Of a DNA stretch of 64,000 nucleotides, positions 50,064 to 58,899 are shown piece by piece. The notes beneath the pieces were generated by a model. That model was given only the letters and a program-made list of their open reading frames with translations. It ran no database searches and had not been told where the DNA came from. The position numbers were made by a program, and so were the translations under genes. This DNA comes from Haloplanus aerogenes. Lineage in GTDB: Archaea > Halobacteriota > Halobacteria > Halobacteriales > Haloferacaceae. The stretch covers positions 3,038,001-3,102,000 of the forward strand of contig NZ_CP034145.1 in NCBI RefSeq assembly GCF_003856835.1, written 5' to 3'. Within the stretch, counting starts at the first letter, position 1; the number at the start of each line of letters is the position of its first letter.

Positions 50064-52181
50064 CTAGTCGTCGGCCGGGGCGTCGGGTTCGACCGAGACC
50101 TCGATTTCTGCGGCGGCGGCCTTGTACTCGGGAATCTTCGCGCGCTCGTCGAGCACGTCGTTGGTCAGGCGGTTGCCCGCGGCGTCGGCGAAGTGCGGGG
50201 TCGTCCACACGGTGCCTTCCTTGATGTCCTCGGTGACGCGAGCCTCGACTTCGATCTCGCCGCGCCGGGATTTGAGTGTCACGTAGTCACCGTCCTCGAT
50301 GCCGTAGTTCTCGGCGTCGTTCGGGTGAACGTCGACGAAGTTCTCGGGTTCGACGCGGTTGAGCGTCGCGGACCGACGGCTCATCGTCCCCGTGTTGTAG
50401 TGTTCGATGATCCGACCCGTGGTGAGGATGAGCGGGTACTCGTCGTCCGGCGTCTCCTTGGGTGGCTGGTGACGCACGCCCTCGATCTGTCCGAGGCCGC
50501 TCTCGGTAGTGAAGCCGTCCTCGTAGAGGTACGGGTCGCCCTCGTCGCCGGGTTCGTAGCAGGGCCAGTGGACACCCTCCTCGCCGAGGACGTCGTAGGT
50601 CATGCCGTGGAAGATGGGCGCGACCTGCCGGAGTTCCTCGAACACGTCCTCGGGACCCTCGAAGTCGAAGCTCCCGTCGCCGAACAGGCGGTTGCCCACG
50701 TCACACAGGATTTCGAGGTCGTCTTTCGTGTTCGGGTGAACCTTGTCGACGCCGCGCATCCGCTGGGTACGGCGGTCCGTGTTGACGACGGTGCCGTCGC
50801 GTTCCGCCCACGAGGTGGCGGGCAGAATCACGTCGGCGTACTCGGCGGTTTCGGTCTTGTAGATGTCCTGAACCACCATGAAGTCGAGTTCTTCGAGCCG
50901 CTTCTCGACCTGGTTGGTGTCGGGTTCGCTCATCACGGGGTTCTCGCCCATGATGTAGAGGCCGTAGATCGTGTTCCCGATTTCGTGGGACATCTCGACG
51001 TTGGTGAGGCCGGGTTCCGACGGAATCTCGAAGTCCCAGACCTCCTCGACGTCGGCGCGAACCTCGGGATCGGACACGTCGCGGTAGCCGGGGAGGACGT
51101 TCGGCATCGCGCCCACGTCGGACGCACCCTGCACGTTGTTCTGGCCGCGGAGCGGGTTGACACCCGTGCCCGGGCGGCCGAGGTTGCCGGTGATGAGCGC
51201 GAGGTTGATCTCGTTCTGGACGTTGTCGACGCCGCAGGTGTGCTGGCTCATCCCCATGCCGGTGAAGATGGCGGCGTTGTTCGCCTTCGCGTACTTCTCG
51301 GCGGCGAGTTCGATGTCTTCGAGAGGGACGCCGCACTCCTCGGCGGCTTCTTCCTTGTCGAAGTCCTCCAGCGTCTCTTTCAGGTGTTCGAAGCCTTCCG
51401 TGCGCTCCGCGATGAACTCCTCGTCGACCCAGTCGTTCTCGAGGATGGTCTTGAGGACGATGTTGAGCAGCGGAATGTCCGTCCCCGGCTCCAGCTGGAG
51501 ATGCATGTGGCGGTCGGTTTCCGTGATTTCGAACGACCGCGTCGTCTTGTTGGCGTGGGGATCGACCTGAATGACGGTCGCTCCCTCGAGGACTGCCTGC
51601 CGGAAGTACTGGCTGTTGGCGATGGGGTGCTGTTCGCCCGGGTTGGCACCCTGAATCCAGAACACGTCCGCCGCCTCCTCCAGATCCTCCATGCTGTTGG
51701 TCATCGCGCCCTCGCCGAGGCTGTTCTTGAGGGCGTACACCGTCGACGAGTGGCACATCCGCGTACAGGTGTCGACGCTGTTGGTACCGTAGCGACGGGC
51801 GAGTTTCTGGATGAGGTAGTTCTCCTCGTTCATGGCCTTCGAACAGCCGTAGAAGCCCATCGCCTGCGCACTGAACTCGTCGCGGATGCGCTCCATGTTG
51901 TCGACGATCAGGTCGTAGGCTTCGTCCCAGGTGGCCTCGCGAAGTTCGCCGTCGTCGTCACGGATCAGCGGGTCCGTCAACCGGTCCTCGTGGTTTACCG
52001 ACTGCGTCGCCGCCCCGCCCTTGATACAGATGCTCCCTTCGTTGACCGGCGCGTCGCCCCACGGCCGGAAGTTGACTTCACCGTCCTCGTCCTGTGTAAT
52101 TTGGATGCCGCACCCGACCCCACAGTACGGACAGATCGTCTTTTTCGGCCCGCCTGATTCGTCGCTGGATTCGGATGACAT
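50064..52181 (-). CDS. fdhF: Formate dehydrogenase-like molybdopterin oxidoreductase
   Basis: 705 residues, typical of single-subunit FdhF catalytic chains. The N-terminal [4Fe-4S] motif is CPYCGVGCG, closed by Cys in GSICIKGG. The molybdenum ligand is a Cys in TCTRMCHSS near residue 141; no selenocysteine is used. The dinucleotide-binding segments GANPGEQHPIANS and GENPVMSEP, and the C-terminal TTGRIIEHYNTGTMSRR domain, are intact. There is no Tat signal, so the enzyme acts in the cytoplasm. Neither a beta subunit nor fdhD is adjacent. Formate oxidation is the family assignment; another substrate is possible. Confidence 0.88.
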   Translation of the reverse strand: MSSESSDESGGPKKTICPYCGVGCGIQITQDEDGEVNFRPWGDAPVNEGSICIKGGAATQSVNHEDRLTDPLIRDDDGELREATWDEAYDLIVDNMERIRDEFSAQAMGFYGCSKAMNEENYLIQKLARRYGTNSVDTCTRMCHSSTVYALKNSLGEGAMTNSMEDLEEAADVFWIQGANPGEQHPIANSQYFRQAVLEGATVIQVDPHANKTTRSFEITETDRHMHLQLEPGTDIPLLNIVLKTILENDWVDEEFIAERTEGFEHLKETLEDFDKEEAAEECGVPLEDIELAAEKYAKANNAAIFTGMGMSQHTCGVDNVQNEINLALITGNLGRPGTGVNPLRGQNNVQGASDVGAMPNVLPGYRDVSDPEVRADVEEVWDFEIPSEPGLTNVEMSHEIGNTIYGLYIMGENPVMSEPDTNQVEKRLEELDFMVVQDIYKTETAEYADVILPATSWAERDGTVVNTDRRTQRMRGVDKVHPNTKDDLEILCDVGNRLFGDGSFDFEGPEDVFEELRQVAPIFHGMTYDVLGEEGVHWPCYEPGDEGDPYLYEDGFTTESGLGQIEGVRHQPPKETPDDEYPLILTTGRIIEHYNTGTMSRRSATLNRVEPENFVDVHPNDAENYGIEDGDYVTLKSRRGEIEVEARVTEDIKEGTVWTTPHFADAAGNRLTNDVLDERAKIPEYKAAAAEIEVSVEPDAPADD

Positions 52182-52323
52182 TGTATGTAAAAATCAAGAT
52201 GGTGAACCATCAATGTTGTCATCCAGTACCGTGCGAAACGCCGCCATCGGGGGCTTAAAGTGCCGATTCAGGCAAATGACGCCGTAGGGAAACGTTCACC
52301 CATCGGCGGGTGGATGAGTAGAT

Positions 52324-52920
52324 ATGACCGGTTACGAAGCTTTGGGTGACGGGGGAAACGAAACCACAACCGACCTCACTCGCGAGCGGATCGACGTGCT
52401 CTCGGACGAATACGAAGCGCGCGAACCGTTCGATTTAGTAGAGCGAGAGCACACCGAGACGCTCCCGCGCGCGTTCGCGGCCGGTGACTTCGGCCGCCGC
52501 GACGCCGAGTGGGTGGTCCAGTGGTACTTCCGACGAGGAACCGTCTCGGACAGGGAACGGCGTGAGGCCGAGGAGCGCTTCCTCGACAACGACTACGAGG
52601 AGATGGTCGACGCCATCCAGGGGGCCGCGACGGCCGACACACTCGACGAACAACTCGGGGCGTTGACGACGCTGACCGGCGTCGACGTGCCCGTCGCCTC
52701 GGCGTTTCTGGCCTACAGCCACCCCGAGGAGTACGTCGCCGTCGGTGAGCGGGAGTGGGCGGCGCTGGCCGCGGCGGACGAACTGGACGAGCCGTATCCG
52801 GAGACGGTGACACCGGCCGCGTATCGGCAGTACATCCGGGCCGTCCGGTCTGTCGCGGAGCGAACCGGCCACGACTGCTGGACGGTGTACCGGGCGCTGT
52901 GGCGAGTCGGCGCCGATTAA
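52324..52920 (+). CDS. Hypothetical protein with helix-hairpin-helix-like region
   Basis: 198 residues, acidic and nearly all helical. The segment LTTLTGVDVPVASAFLAYSHPEEY near residues 120-142 resembles a helix-hairpin-helix followed by the Asp/Glu region of DNA glycosylase relatives, but no catalytic Lys or Asp is obvious. The gene is divergent from fdhF (142 bp between starts) and its stop overlaps the convergent binding-protein gene by 4 nt. DNA binding is plausible; a glycosylase is not supported. Confidence 0.6.
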   Translation: MTGYEALGDGGNETTTDLTRERIDVLSDEYEAREPFDLVEREHTETLPRAFAAGDFGRRDAEWVVQWYFRRGTVSDRERREAEERFLDNDYEEMVDAIQGAATADTLDEQLGALTTLTGVDVPVASAFLAYSHPEEYVAVGEREWAALAAADELDEPYPETVTPAAYRQYIRAVRSVAERTGHDCWTVYRALWRVGAD

Positions 52921-53885
52921 CGACCGATCCGCTCGGCGTAGTTCGCGATCACCGGATCGGAGTCGTCGACGTACTCGTTCGTCCACGCCGCGTCGGGGTC
53001 GACCGGCGACTCGAGCAGATCCGTCTCGGCGAGCATCTCGGCCAGATTCTCCCAGCGCTGCCCGTCGTGGTGGCCCCAGCCAGCTTCGCGGACGAACTCC
53101 GTGAACTGGAGATCCTCGGCGGAGGCGAGGAACTTCATGTGTTCGACCTCGCGGTTGTGTTCGAGCTGGGCGTTGCGAGCGATGAGCGCGTCGACGGCGC
53201 GGTCGGGGTCGTTGGTCGCGAGCTCCCACCCGCGAGCCGTCGCCCGCAGGAACGAGCGGACCGTCTCGGGGTTCGACTCGGCGAAGTCCGGGTTGGTGAC
53301 GACGGCCATCCCGTACACGTCGAGGTAGTCGCCGATCAGGAGTTCGTCGGCCGTACGGTCGTACTCGCGTTCGAGTTCCTTGCCGTTGGTGACGACGCCC
53401 ACCGCGGCGTCGACGTCGCCGTCGAGCACCAGATGCTCGACGCGGTGGTGCGTGTGCTTCTGCACGTCCCGGACCTCCACCTTGTCGCGGATGCCCCGGT
53501 CCTCCAGTAGCTGGAGGGTGAGGATGCGGGTCTTGGTGGCCGAGGGGGCGACCGTCCGACCCCGAAGCTGTTCGGGCTCGGTGAACGCCTCGCCGAACAC
53601 GTCGCGGAGGGTGTAGATGGTCGCCGGCGTCTTCTGGCTGACCGCGGCGACGGCCAGCGGTTCGAGTCCCTGACTCCGCACCGAGAGGACGGCACTACCG
53701 CCGGCGAGGCCGAGGTCGCTTCTCCCTTTCGCGGTCTGTTCGGCGGCGAAGGGCGAGCCGTGCCCCTCGACGAATTCGACTTCGAGGCCCTCGTCGGCGT
53801 AGAAACCCTCCTCTCGCGCGAGGAAGTACGGTGCTTGGAAGCCGTTCGGTTCCCAGTTCAGCTGGAAAGTGACAGTGTCGGTCAT
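52917..53885 (-). CDS. Signal-less NMT1/THI5-like binding-fold protein
   Basis: 322 residues starting MTDTVTFQLNWEPNGFQAP. The whole periplasmic-binding fold is present (YFLAREEGFYADEGLEVEFV, then LRGRTVAPSATKTRI and PDFAESNPETVRSFLRATARG), but no signal peptide or lipobox precedes it: the first strand begins at residue 5. It is therefore cytosolic. It shares the LNWEPNG ligand-site motif with the HTH fusion regulator and the exported receptor of the ABC locus. It is the last of four such genes in a row. It may be an enzyme of the THI5 or dihydroxyphthalate-decarboxylase kind, or an intracellular ligand carrier. Confidence 0.8.
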   Translation of the reverse strand: MTDTVTFQLNWEPNGFQAPYFLAREEGFYADEGLEVEFVEGHGSPFAAEQTAKGRSDLGLAGGSAVLSVRSQGLEPLAVAAVSQKTPATIYTLRDVFGEAFTEPEQLRGRTVAPSATKTRILTLQLLEDRGIRDKVEVRDVQKHTHHRVEHLVLDGDVDAAVGVVTNGKELEREYDRTADELLIGDYLDVYGMAVVTNPDFAESNPETVRSFLRATARGWELATNDPDRAVDALIARNAQLEHNREVEHMKFLASAEDLQFTEFVREAGWGHHDGQRWENLAEMLAETDLLESPVDPDAAWTNEYVDDSDPVIANYAERIGR

Positions 53886-54874
53886 GGATCGGTGTTGAAG
53901 GTGCCTTCAGGAATCTCTTCGACGCCGAGTGCCTCGGCGCCAGCGACGGATTTCAGGTGGTCGAACAGTCGGTACATCCCGTCGACGCTCTCCTCGTCCC
54001 AGTCGCGGACGACCATGTCGCGCCAGCCGTCACGGACGGCGCGCATCACGTTGGGGTCGTCGTACGTCATCAGTTTCTCGCTGATTTCCTCCCAGATTTC
54101 GTCGTCCTCGACGAGTTTGTCGACGGCGTCGCGGTAGGCGTCCGCGAACGCCCGGACGGTCTCGGTCTGGTCGTCGAGATAGTCGCCGCTGGTGAGGAAG
54201 GCCGCGATGGGGAGTTTGTTGTCCGTCTCGGAGAGTCGCTGGACCAGTTCGGAGACGGGCAGGACGTTCTCGTAGGGGCCCGTCTCGGTGATTTCGGGGA
54301 TGATCTGCCAGAACTGGAAGCCCGCATCGACCTCTCCCTCGCGGATCATCCGCGTGAGTTCCACCTTCGAGCCCGCTTCGACGGGCGTCGCCGTCTCGTC
54401 GGGATCGAAGTCGTGGTACTCTCGGCAGGCCGCCCGCGTCAGAATCCAGTTCTTGTCCAGACGGCGGACGACGCCGATACGCTTGCCCGACAGATCCTCC
54501 AGCCCGTCGATATCCGAATCCTCGGGCGCGACGAGGCCGCCCACGGTCCGCCCGTACGGGTGGAAGGCGACGATGTCGGCGCCCTCGGCGCGTTCCCGGG
54601 CGATGGAGATGTAGTCGATGTCGATCAGGTCGGCGTGACCCTCCTGCAACTGGGCCTCGACCGTCTCGATGCCGTCCTCCAGTGCGTCGGAGACGAGTTG
54701 CACGTCGAGGTGGAACCCGTGGTCGCGGTCGAAGCCGAACCGCTTGATCGTGTAGAGCAGGTAGCGCGGACTCCCGTTGTGCTCGAAGCGGGCACGCATC
54801 ACCGGCAGGTCGCCCGGATCGTCGTGGTACTCGTCGAGGGCGGCCTGTTGAACGTCGACGTGATCCCGGTTCAT
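53882..54874 (-). CDS. Signal-less binding-fold protein, tandem paralogue A
   Basis: 330 residues from MNRDHVDVQQ; its stop overlaps the next gene by 4 nt. The fold is of the substrate-binding type: RARFEHNGSPRYLLYTIKRFGF, GRTVGGLVAPEDSDIDGLEDLSGKR split over two strands, and DAGFQFWQIIPEITETGPY. No export signal is present. It is closely similar along its whole length to the gene at 55068-56054, so the pair arose by tandem duplication. Conserved cores (HPYGRTVGGLVAPED, RLDKNWILTRAACR) in both copies suggest the same ligand site. No ABC permease or ATPase is adjacent. Confidence 0.8.
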   Translation of the reverse strand: MNRDHVDVQQAALDEYHDDPGDLPVMRARFEHNGSPRYLLYTIKRFGFDRDHGFHLDVQLVSDALEDGIETVEAQLQEGHADLIDIDYISIARERAEGADIVAFHPYGRTVGGLVAPEDSDIDGLEDLSGKRIGVVRRLDKNWILTRAACREYHDFDPDETATPVEAGSKVELTRMIREGEVDAGFQFWQIIPEITETGPYENVLPVSELVQRLSETDNKLPIAAFLTSGDYLDDQTETVRAFADAYRDAVDKLVEDDEIWEEISEKLMTYDDPNVMRAVRDGWRDMVVRDWDEESVDGMYRLFDHLKSVAGAEALGVEEIPEGTFNTDP

Positions 54875-55067
54875 CGGTCCCCGCAAACGCACACAGTCGT
54901 CCGTCGCGTCGACTCGGAGCCGTCACGTCCGGCGTCGCTCTCGGGGGTCGCCCGACAGCGCGCCACGATGGTCTCGTCGGTCGGCATACCCGCAGGGTAC
55001 GACTGTACCGTGATAAAATTTCCTTGGGAAGGTTCATAAGTCCGATTCGCGGACGACGGGGCCACGC

Positions 55068-56054
55068 TCACGGGTCGAGCCAAAACGTTCCGTCGGGTAT
55101 CGTCTCGACGCCGAGGGCGTCGGCGCCGGCGACGGCGTGCAGGTGATCGAACAGTCGGCGCATTCCGGCGATCGTCTCCGCGCCCCACTCGGTGACGACC
55201 ATCTCCCGCCAGCCCGTGGTGACGGCGCTCGCGACGGTGGCGTCCGGCAGTAGTCGGCGGCTGATGTCGTCCCAGATGTCGTCTCTCGTCAGGAGGTGGT
55301 CGACTGCATCCTGCGCGGCGGCGGCGAAGCCCCGCACCGCCTCGGGGTGAGCGTCGAGGTAGGAGTCGCCAGTGACGAACGTCGCGATGGGGAGTTTGTC
55401 GTCGGTGCCGGCGAGTCGCTGGACCAGATCCGACACCGGGAGTACTTCGACGAACCGGCCGGTCTCGGTGAGTTCGGGCACGAGCGGCCAGAACTGGAAG
55501 CCGGCGTCGACCTCGCCTCCCCGGATCAGCCGCGTGAGGTCGTCGCGGGAGTCGGCCTCGACGAGCGTCGCCGTCTCCGCGGGGTCGAAGTCGTGGAACT
55601 TCCGGCAAGCCGCCCGCGTCAAAATCCAGTTCTTGTCGAGCCGACGGGTCACGCCGAGGCGGTGGCCCGAGAGATCAGCCAGTCCCTCGATGGCCGTGTC
55701 CTCGGGTGCGACGAGGCCGCCCACGGTCCGCCCGTAGGGGTGGAACGCGACGATGTTCGCGCCCGCCGCGCGTTCCCGGGCGACGGAGATGTAGTCGGTG
55801 TCGACGAGGTCGGTGTCGCCCTCGTCGAGGCGGTGGCGAATGGTCTCCATGCCGCTCTCGAGTTCGTCGGTGACCAGTTGGACGTCGAGGTGGAAGCCGT
55901 GGCGGTGGTCGAGATCCAACCGCTTGATCGCGTAGAGCAGGAAGCGCGGGCTCCCGTTGTACTCGAAGCGGGCACGCATCACCGGCAGGTCGCCGGGGTC
56001 GTCGTGGTGTGCGTCGAAAGCGGCCTGCTGAGCGTCGACGTGGTCTCGGTTCAT
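55068..56054 (-). CDS. Signal-less binding-fold protein, tandem paralogue B
   Basis: 328 residues, start MNRDHVDAQQ, directly abutting the stop of the upstream gene (next base). The segments HPYGRTVGGLVAPED, RLDKNWILTRAACR, FQFWPLVPELTETGRF and GTFWLDP parallel paralogue A, while the linkers differ. It also lacks an export signal. A 193-bp gap separates it from copy A; that gap contains AT-rich GATAAAATTTCC near 55,012 and so may carry a separate promoter for the downstream pair. Confidence 0.8.
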   Translation of the reverse strand: MNRDHVDAQQAAFDAHHDDPGDLPVMRARFEYNGSPRFLLYAIKRLDLDHRHGFHLDVQLVTDELESGMETIRHRLDEGDTDLVDTDYISVARERAAGANIVAFHPYGRTVGGLVAPEDTAIEGLADLSGHRLGVTRRLDKNWILTRAACRKFHDFDPAETATLVEADSRDDLTRLIRGGEVDAGFQFWPLVPELTETGRFVEVLPVSDLVQRLAGTDDKLPIATFVTGDSYLDAHPEAVRGFAAAAQDAVDHLLTRDDIWDDISRRLLPDATVASAVTTGWREMVVTEWGAETIAGMRRLFDHLHAVAGADALGVETIPDGTFWLDP

Positions 56055-56951
56055 TCACCGCAACGGCGAGACGATGGCGTCGATGTCGGCGTCGCCGTCG
56101 ATCAACTGCCGCCGTTTCATCCAGTCGAGGTGGTAGTCGAGGTCGTCGCGGTCCGCGAGTTCCGGCACCTCGTACTCGGGCACGTCGATAGCGGCGCGGA
56201 CGGCGTCGGCGTCCACGTCCTCGAAGAGATCCGGCGCGACGGCCTCGTCCTTCCAGAGCATGTCGAGGTACTGGTCGCGGTAGGCGTCGGGATCGGCGTT
56301 GATTTCCTCGACGGCACGGCGGTACGCGCGCATGAACGCGTCGAGCGTCTCGCCCTCCAGCGCCTCCGCGCCGACGACGCCCATGTGATTCTCGAATTCC
56401 AGCACTTTCTCGAAGCCGAGGTGTTCGGCGAGGGTGATGTGCGGGTCGAGGAGCGTGACAGCCTCGACGTCGCCGTCCCGGAGCGCGCGGAGGCGGTCGG
56501 TTGGCATCCCGTGACCCTCGATGACCACCTCGTCTTCGTCCATGTGCTCTTCGAGCGCTCGGATGGCCGTGTACTCCTGTCCCGTCCGTCGGTTGACGCC
56601 GACGGGAACGTTCGCCAGATCGGACGGCTCCTCGATATCCGAGTCGGGGCGGACGAACACCGCGTACGGCTGGTCCGCGAAGGTGCCCTTGGCGACGATG
56701 CGGCCGTCGTCGAACTCCCACGTCCGCTTCAGACTCTCCCACTTGCAGATGGGGTAGAGGTCCACGTCGTTGTCGCCGGTCAGCGTCTCCTCCGCCGGAA
56801 TGTACTTGTTCGTCACGCAGGTCCGGTCCCGCTCGATCAACTCGACGTCGAGCCCTTCGTCGGCGAAGTAGCCACGCTCCGCGGCGACGCGCTGGGGCAG
56901 CATGAACGAGAAGGGTAGGTGGAACACCCTGATCGTCTCAGTTGCGGACAT
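56055..56951 (-). CDS. Signal-less NMT1/THI5-like protein, first of the run
   Basis: 298 residues from ATG 56951; a TATA (TTTTATAC at 56975-56982) 24 bp upstream gives a leaderless start. The fold begins at residue 6 (IRVFHLPFSFMLPQRVAAERGYF), so there is no signal peptide. The pocket region has RDRTCVTNKYIPAEE and DLYPICKWESLKR, with two Cys that are not seen in the other three. It heads the operon of four binding-fold genes and is divergent from the cupin gene. An intracellular enzyme such as a decarboxylase or pyrimidine-forming THI5 type is as likely as a binding protein. Confidence 0.8.
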   Translation of the reverse strand: MSATETIRVFHLPFSFMLPQRVAAERGYFADEGLDVELIERDRTCVTNKYIPAEETLTGDNDVDLYPICKWESLKRTWEFDDGRIVAKGTFADQPYAVFVRPDSDIEEPSDLANVPVGVNRRTGQEYTAIRALEEHMDEDEVVIEGHGMPTDRLRALRDGDVEAVTLLDPHITLAEHLGFEKVLEFENHMGVVGAEALEGETLDAFMRAYRRAVEEINADPDAYRDQYLDMLWKDEAVAPDLFEDVDADAVRAAIDVPEYEVPELADRDDLDYHLDWMKRRQLIDGDADIDAIVSPLR

Positions 56952-56974
56952 ACGACGTGGATACGACCATATGA

Positions 56975-57005
56975 GTATAAAAGTTCCTCAGAAACCTTTA
57001 TTAAT
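56975..57005. promoter_or_regulatory. Back-to-back divergent promoters
   Basis: A minus-strand TATA (TTTTATAC, 56975-56982) serves the binding-fold operon and a plus-strand TATA (CTTTATTAAT, 56996-57005) serves the cupin. Only 13 bp separate them, so factors bound here should affect both units. Confidence 0.6.
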
Positions 57006-57039
57006 AGCCCACAGTATCGACTGCGTGGGGACAGATCGA

Positions 57040-57381
57040 ATGAGGCGGATCAACGACGAGCGGGCAGACGACGAACAGGTCGCGGACGGCGTGTATCTCG
57101 CCGACCTCGCGGCTGGTGAGCGCGCGTCGATGAAACACTGGCGAGTCGAACCGGGAGCCACGCTCCCCGTCCACCGGCACGACAACGAGCAGATCGGTTA
57201 CATGATTCGGGGGACACTCACGGCGATCACGGAAAACGAGGAGATCACGCTCCGCCCGGGCGATTCGTACCTGTTCAAATCTGGCGAACTCCACGGTGCC
57301 GAAAACCGCGGCGACGAGCCCGCAGTCGGCATCGGCGTCCTCTCGCCGCCTCGTTCCGATCCGGACTGGAAGCAGTCGTAA
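57040..57381 (+). CDS. Cupin-domain protein
   Basis: 113 residues from ATG 57040. The two cupin motifs are intact: PVHRHDNEQIGYMIRG and PGDSYLFKSGELHGAENRG, with His and Glu/Gln for metal binding. Small cupins act as isomerases, dioxygenases or as sensors. The divergent promoter shared with the four binding-fold genes suggests a common pathway. No further domain is present. Length and motif order are normal for single-domain cupins. Confidence 0.88.
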   Translation: MRRINDERADDEQVADGVYLADLAAGERASMKHWRVEPGATLPVHRHDNEQIGYMIRGTLTAITENEEITLRPGDSYLFKSGELHGAENRGDEPAVGIGVLSPPRSDPDWKQS

Positions 57382-57479
57382 CGACCGGTCCGGCGAGAAT
57401 CGCTGAACAGTTACGATACTCCCGAACCATACCACTCCCACACCGTTACTCACGACCGACGAGCCGGTCACAGCGCGCG

Positions 57480-57582
57480 ACCGGTACCGTCCCGTCTCGT
57501 CCCCGTTCCATCCTCGCCGCTCGTAGTAGGCGTCGAGCGCGTCGTCGACGCACTCGGCATAGTTCCGGTCCGTGGGCGGTAG
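57480..57582 (-). pseudogene. Remnant of an aldehyde ferredoxin oxidoreductase C-terminus
   Basis: One minus-strand frame reads NYAECVDDALDAYYERRGWN and then GDETG after a stop codon. The pattern (LDxYYxxRGW followed by a short acidic tail) is that of the C-terminal end of tungsten/molybdenum aldehyde ferredoxin oxidoreductases. No further part of the gene remains. The assignment rests on about 25 residues. Confidence 0.3.
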
Positions 57583-57617
57583 TCACATACGTTCGGGGCG
57601 GGTAGTCGCGGAGGCGC

Positions 57618-58832
57618 ATGGACGCGAACGACCGCGGGTTGGTGAAGTTCACCGCACTCGCTCACGCCCTCTTTCACACCTACGAGCTGTCGATCCCGCT
57701 GTTCATCGGCGTCTGGATGGCAGAGTTCGACGCCTCGGCGGCGCTCGTCGGGACGGTCGTCGGCGCGGGCTACGCCCTCGTCGGCCTCGGGGCACCCGTC
57801 AGCGGTGTCCTCTCGGATCGGCTCGGCTCCCGCCGACTCATCACCCTCTCGGTCGTCGGCATGGGGGGAGGATTCGCGCTCGTGAGCCTCGCCGACGGCG
57901 TGTTCGTCCTCGGGGTCGCGGTGGTGGTGTGGGGCGCGTTCGCCAGCCTCTATCATCCGGCCGGACTCTCGCTCATCAGCCGCTCCGCGGACGCACGGGG
58001 GAGCGTCTTCGCGTACCACGGCGCCGGCGGCAACGTCGGCACCGCGTTCGGCCCGCTGGCGACCGTGGTACTCCTGCTGACGGTCGAGTGGCAACTCGCG
58101 GTCGGACTGCTGGCCCTGCCCGCGTTCGCCGCGGCGCTGGTCGGACTGCGGATCGAGTTCGACGCCGCTGGCGGCAACAGCGATGGCGATGGCGGCGGGA
58201 CGACAGAGACCCTCGGCACCGAACTGCGGCGGACGGTCGCCGAATCGCGGGCGCTGTTCGGCGCCGCCTTCACCGTCGCGTTCGTCGCCGTCCTCCTGTA
58301 CGGGACGTACTACCGCGGACTGCTCACCTTCCTCCCCGACGTGCTCGCCGAGTCGCCGTCGCTCGTCCCCGTCGAACTGTTCGGCTACGACGTCGACCCC
58401 GCACAGTACGTCTACACGGGGCTGCTGACCGTCGGTATCGGCGGGCAGTACGCCGGCGGCCGACTCACCGACCGCGTCCCCAGTACGACTGCGTTCGTCG
58501 CCGCCTTCGCCGTGCTGGCCGGCCTCGCGTTCGCCTTCCCAGTAGTGCGAACACTGGGGGTGGTCCCGCTCGTCGGCGTCTGTCTCGCGCTCGGGTTCGT
58601 CGTGTACGGCACCGCACCGATCTATCAGGTCGTCATCGCGGAACACGCCGCGGACGACGCGCACGGCCGCTCCTACGGCTTCACCTACCTCGCGATGTTC
58701 GGCGTCGGCGCGGCCGGCGCGTCCGTAGCCGGTGTCGTCCTCACGCACGCCACCAGCGCCATCCTGTTTGCAGTGTTGGGACTCGTCGCGGCCATCGGCT
58801 GTGGCGTCGTGGTCTGGCTCCGTCGCCTGTAG
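57618..58832 (+). CDS. Major facilitator superfamily transporter
   Basis: 404 residues with 12 hydrophobic segments. The MFS loop signature between helices 2 and 3 is GAPVSGVLSDRLGSRRLIT; helix 4 region is WGAFASLYHPAGLSLISR and the central acidic loop is GGNSDGDGGGTTE. The YHPAG motif with GNVG downstream is shared by fosmidomycin-resistance-type and cyanate-type carriers. The substrate is unknown. It stands in one direction with the cupin and VOC genes but has its own upstream region of 236 bp. Confidence 0.88.
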   Translation: MDANDRGLVKFTALAHALFHTYELSIPLFIGVWMAEFDASAALVGTVVGAGYALVGLGAPVSGVLSDRLGSRRLITLSVVGMGGGFALVSLADGVFVLGVAVVVWGAFASLYHPAGLSLISRSADARGSVFAYHGAGGNVGTAFGPLATVVLLLTVEWQLAVGLLALPAFAAALVGLRIEFDAAGGNSDGDGGGTTETLGTELRRTVAESRALFGAAFTVAFVAVLLYGTYYRGLLTFLPDVLAESPSLVPVELFGYDVDPAQYVYTGLLTVGIGGQYAGGRLTDRVPSTTAFVAAFAVLAGLAFAFPVVRTLGVVPLVGVCLALGFVVYGTAPIYQVVIAEHAADDAHGRSYGFTYLAMFGVGAAGASVAGVVLTHATSAILFAVLGLVAAIGCGVVVWLRRL

Positions 58833-58899
58833 CCGGTTGGAGACTGTCGACCCGCGGCGACGGGGAAACCTATATCGGTCGGCACTCGCCAGTAGTGGC

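Noticed and set aside
50193-52157. 654-residue open frame antisense to fdhF
   Set aside because: No domain content, and the sense strand encodes an intact molybdoenzyme.
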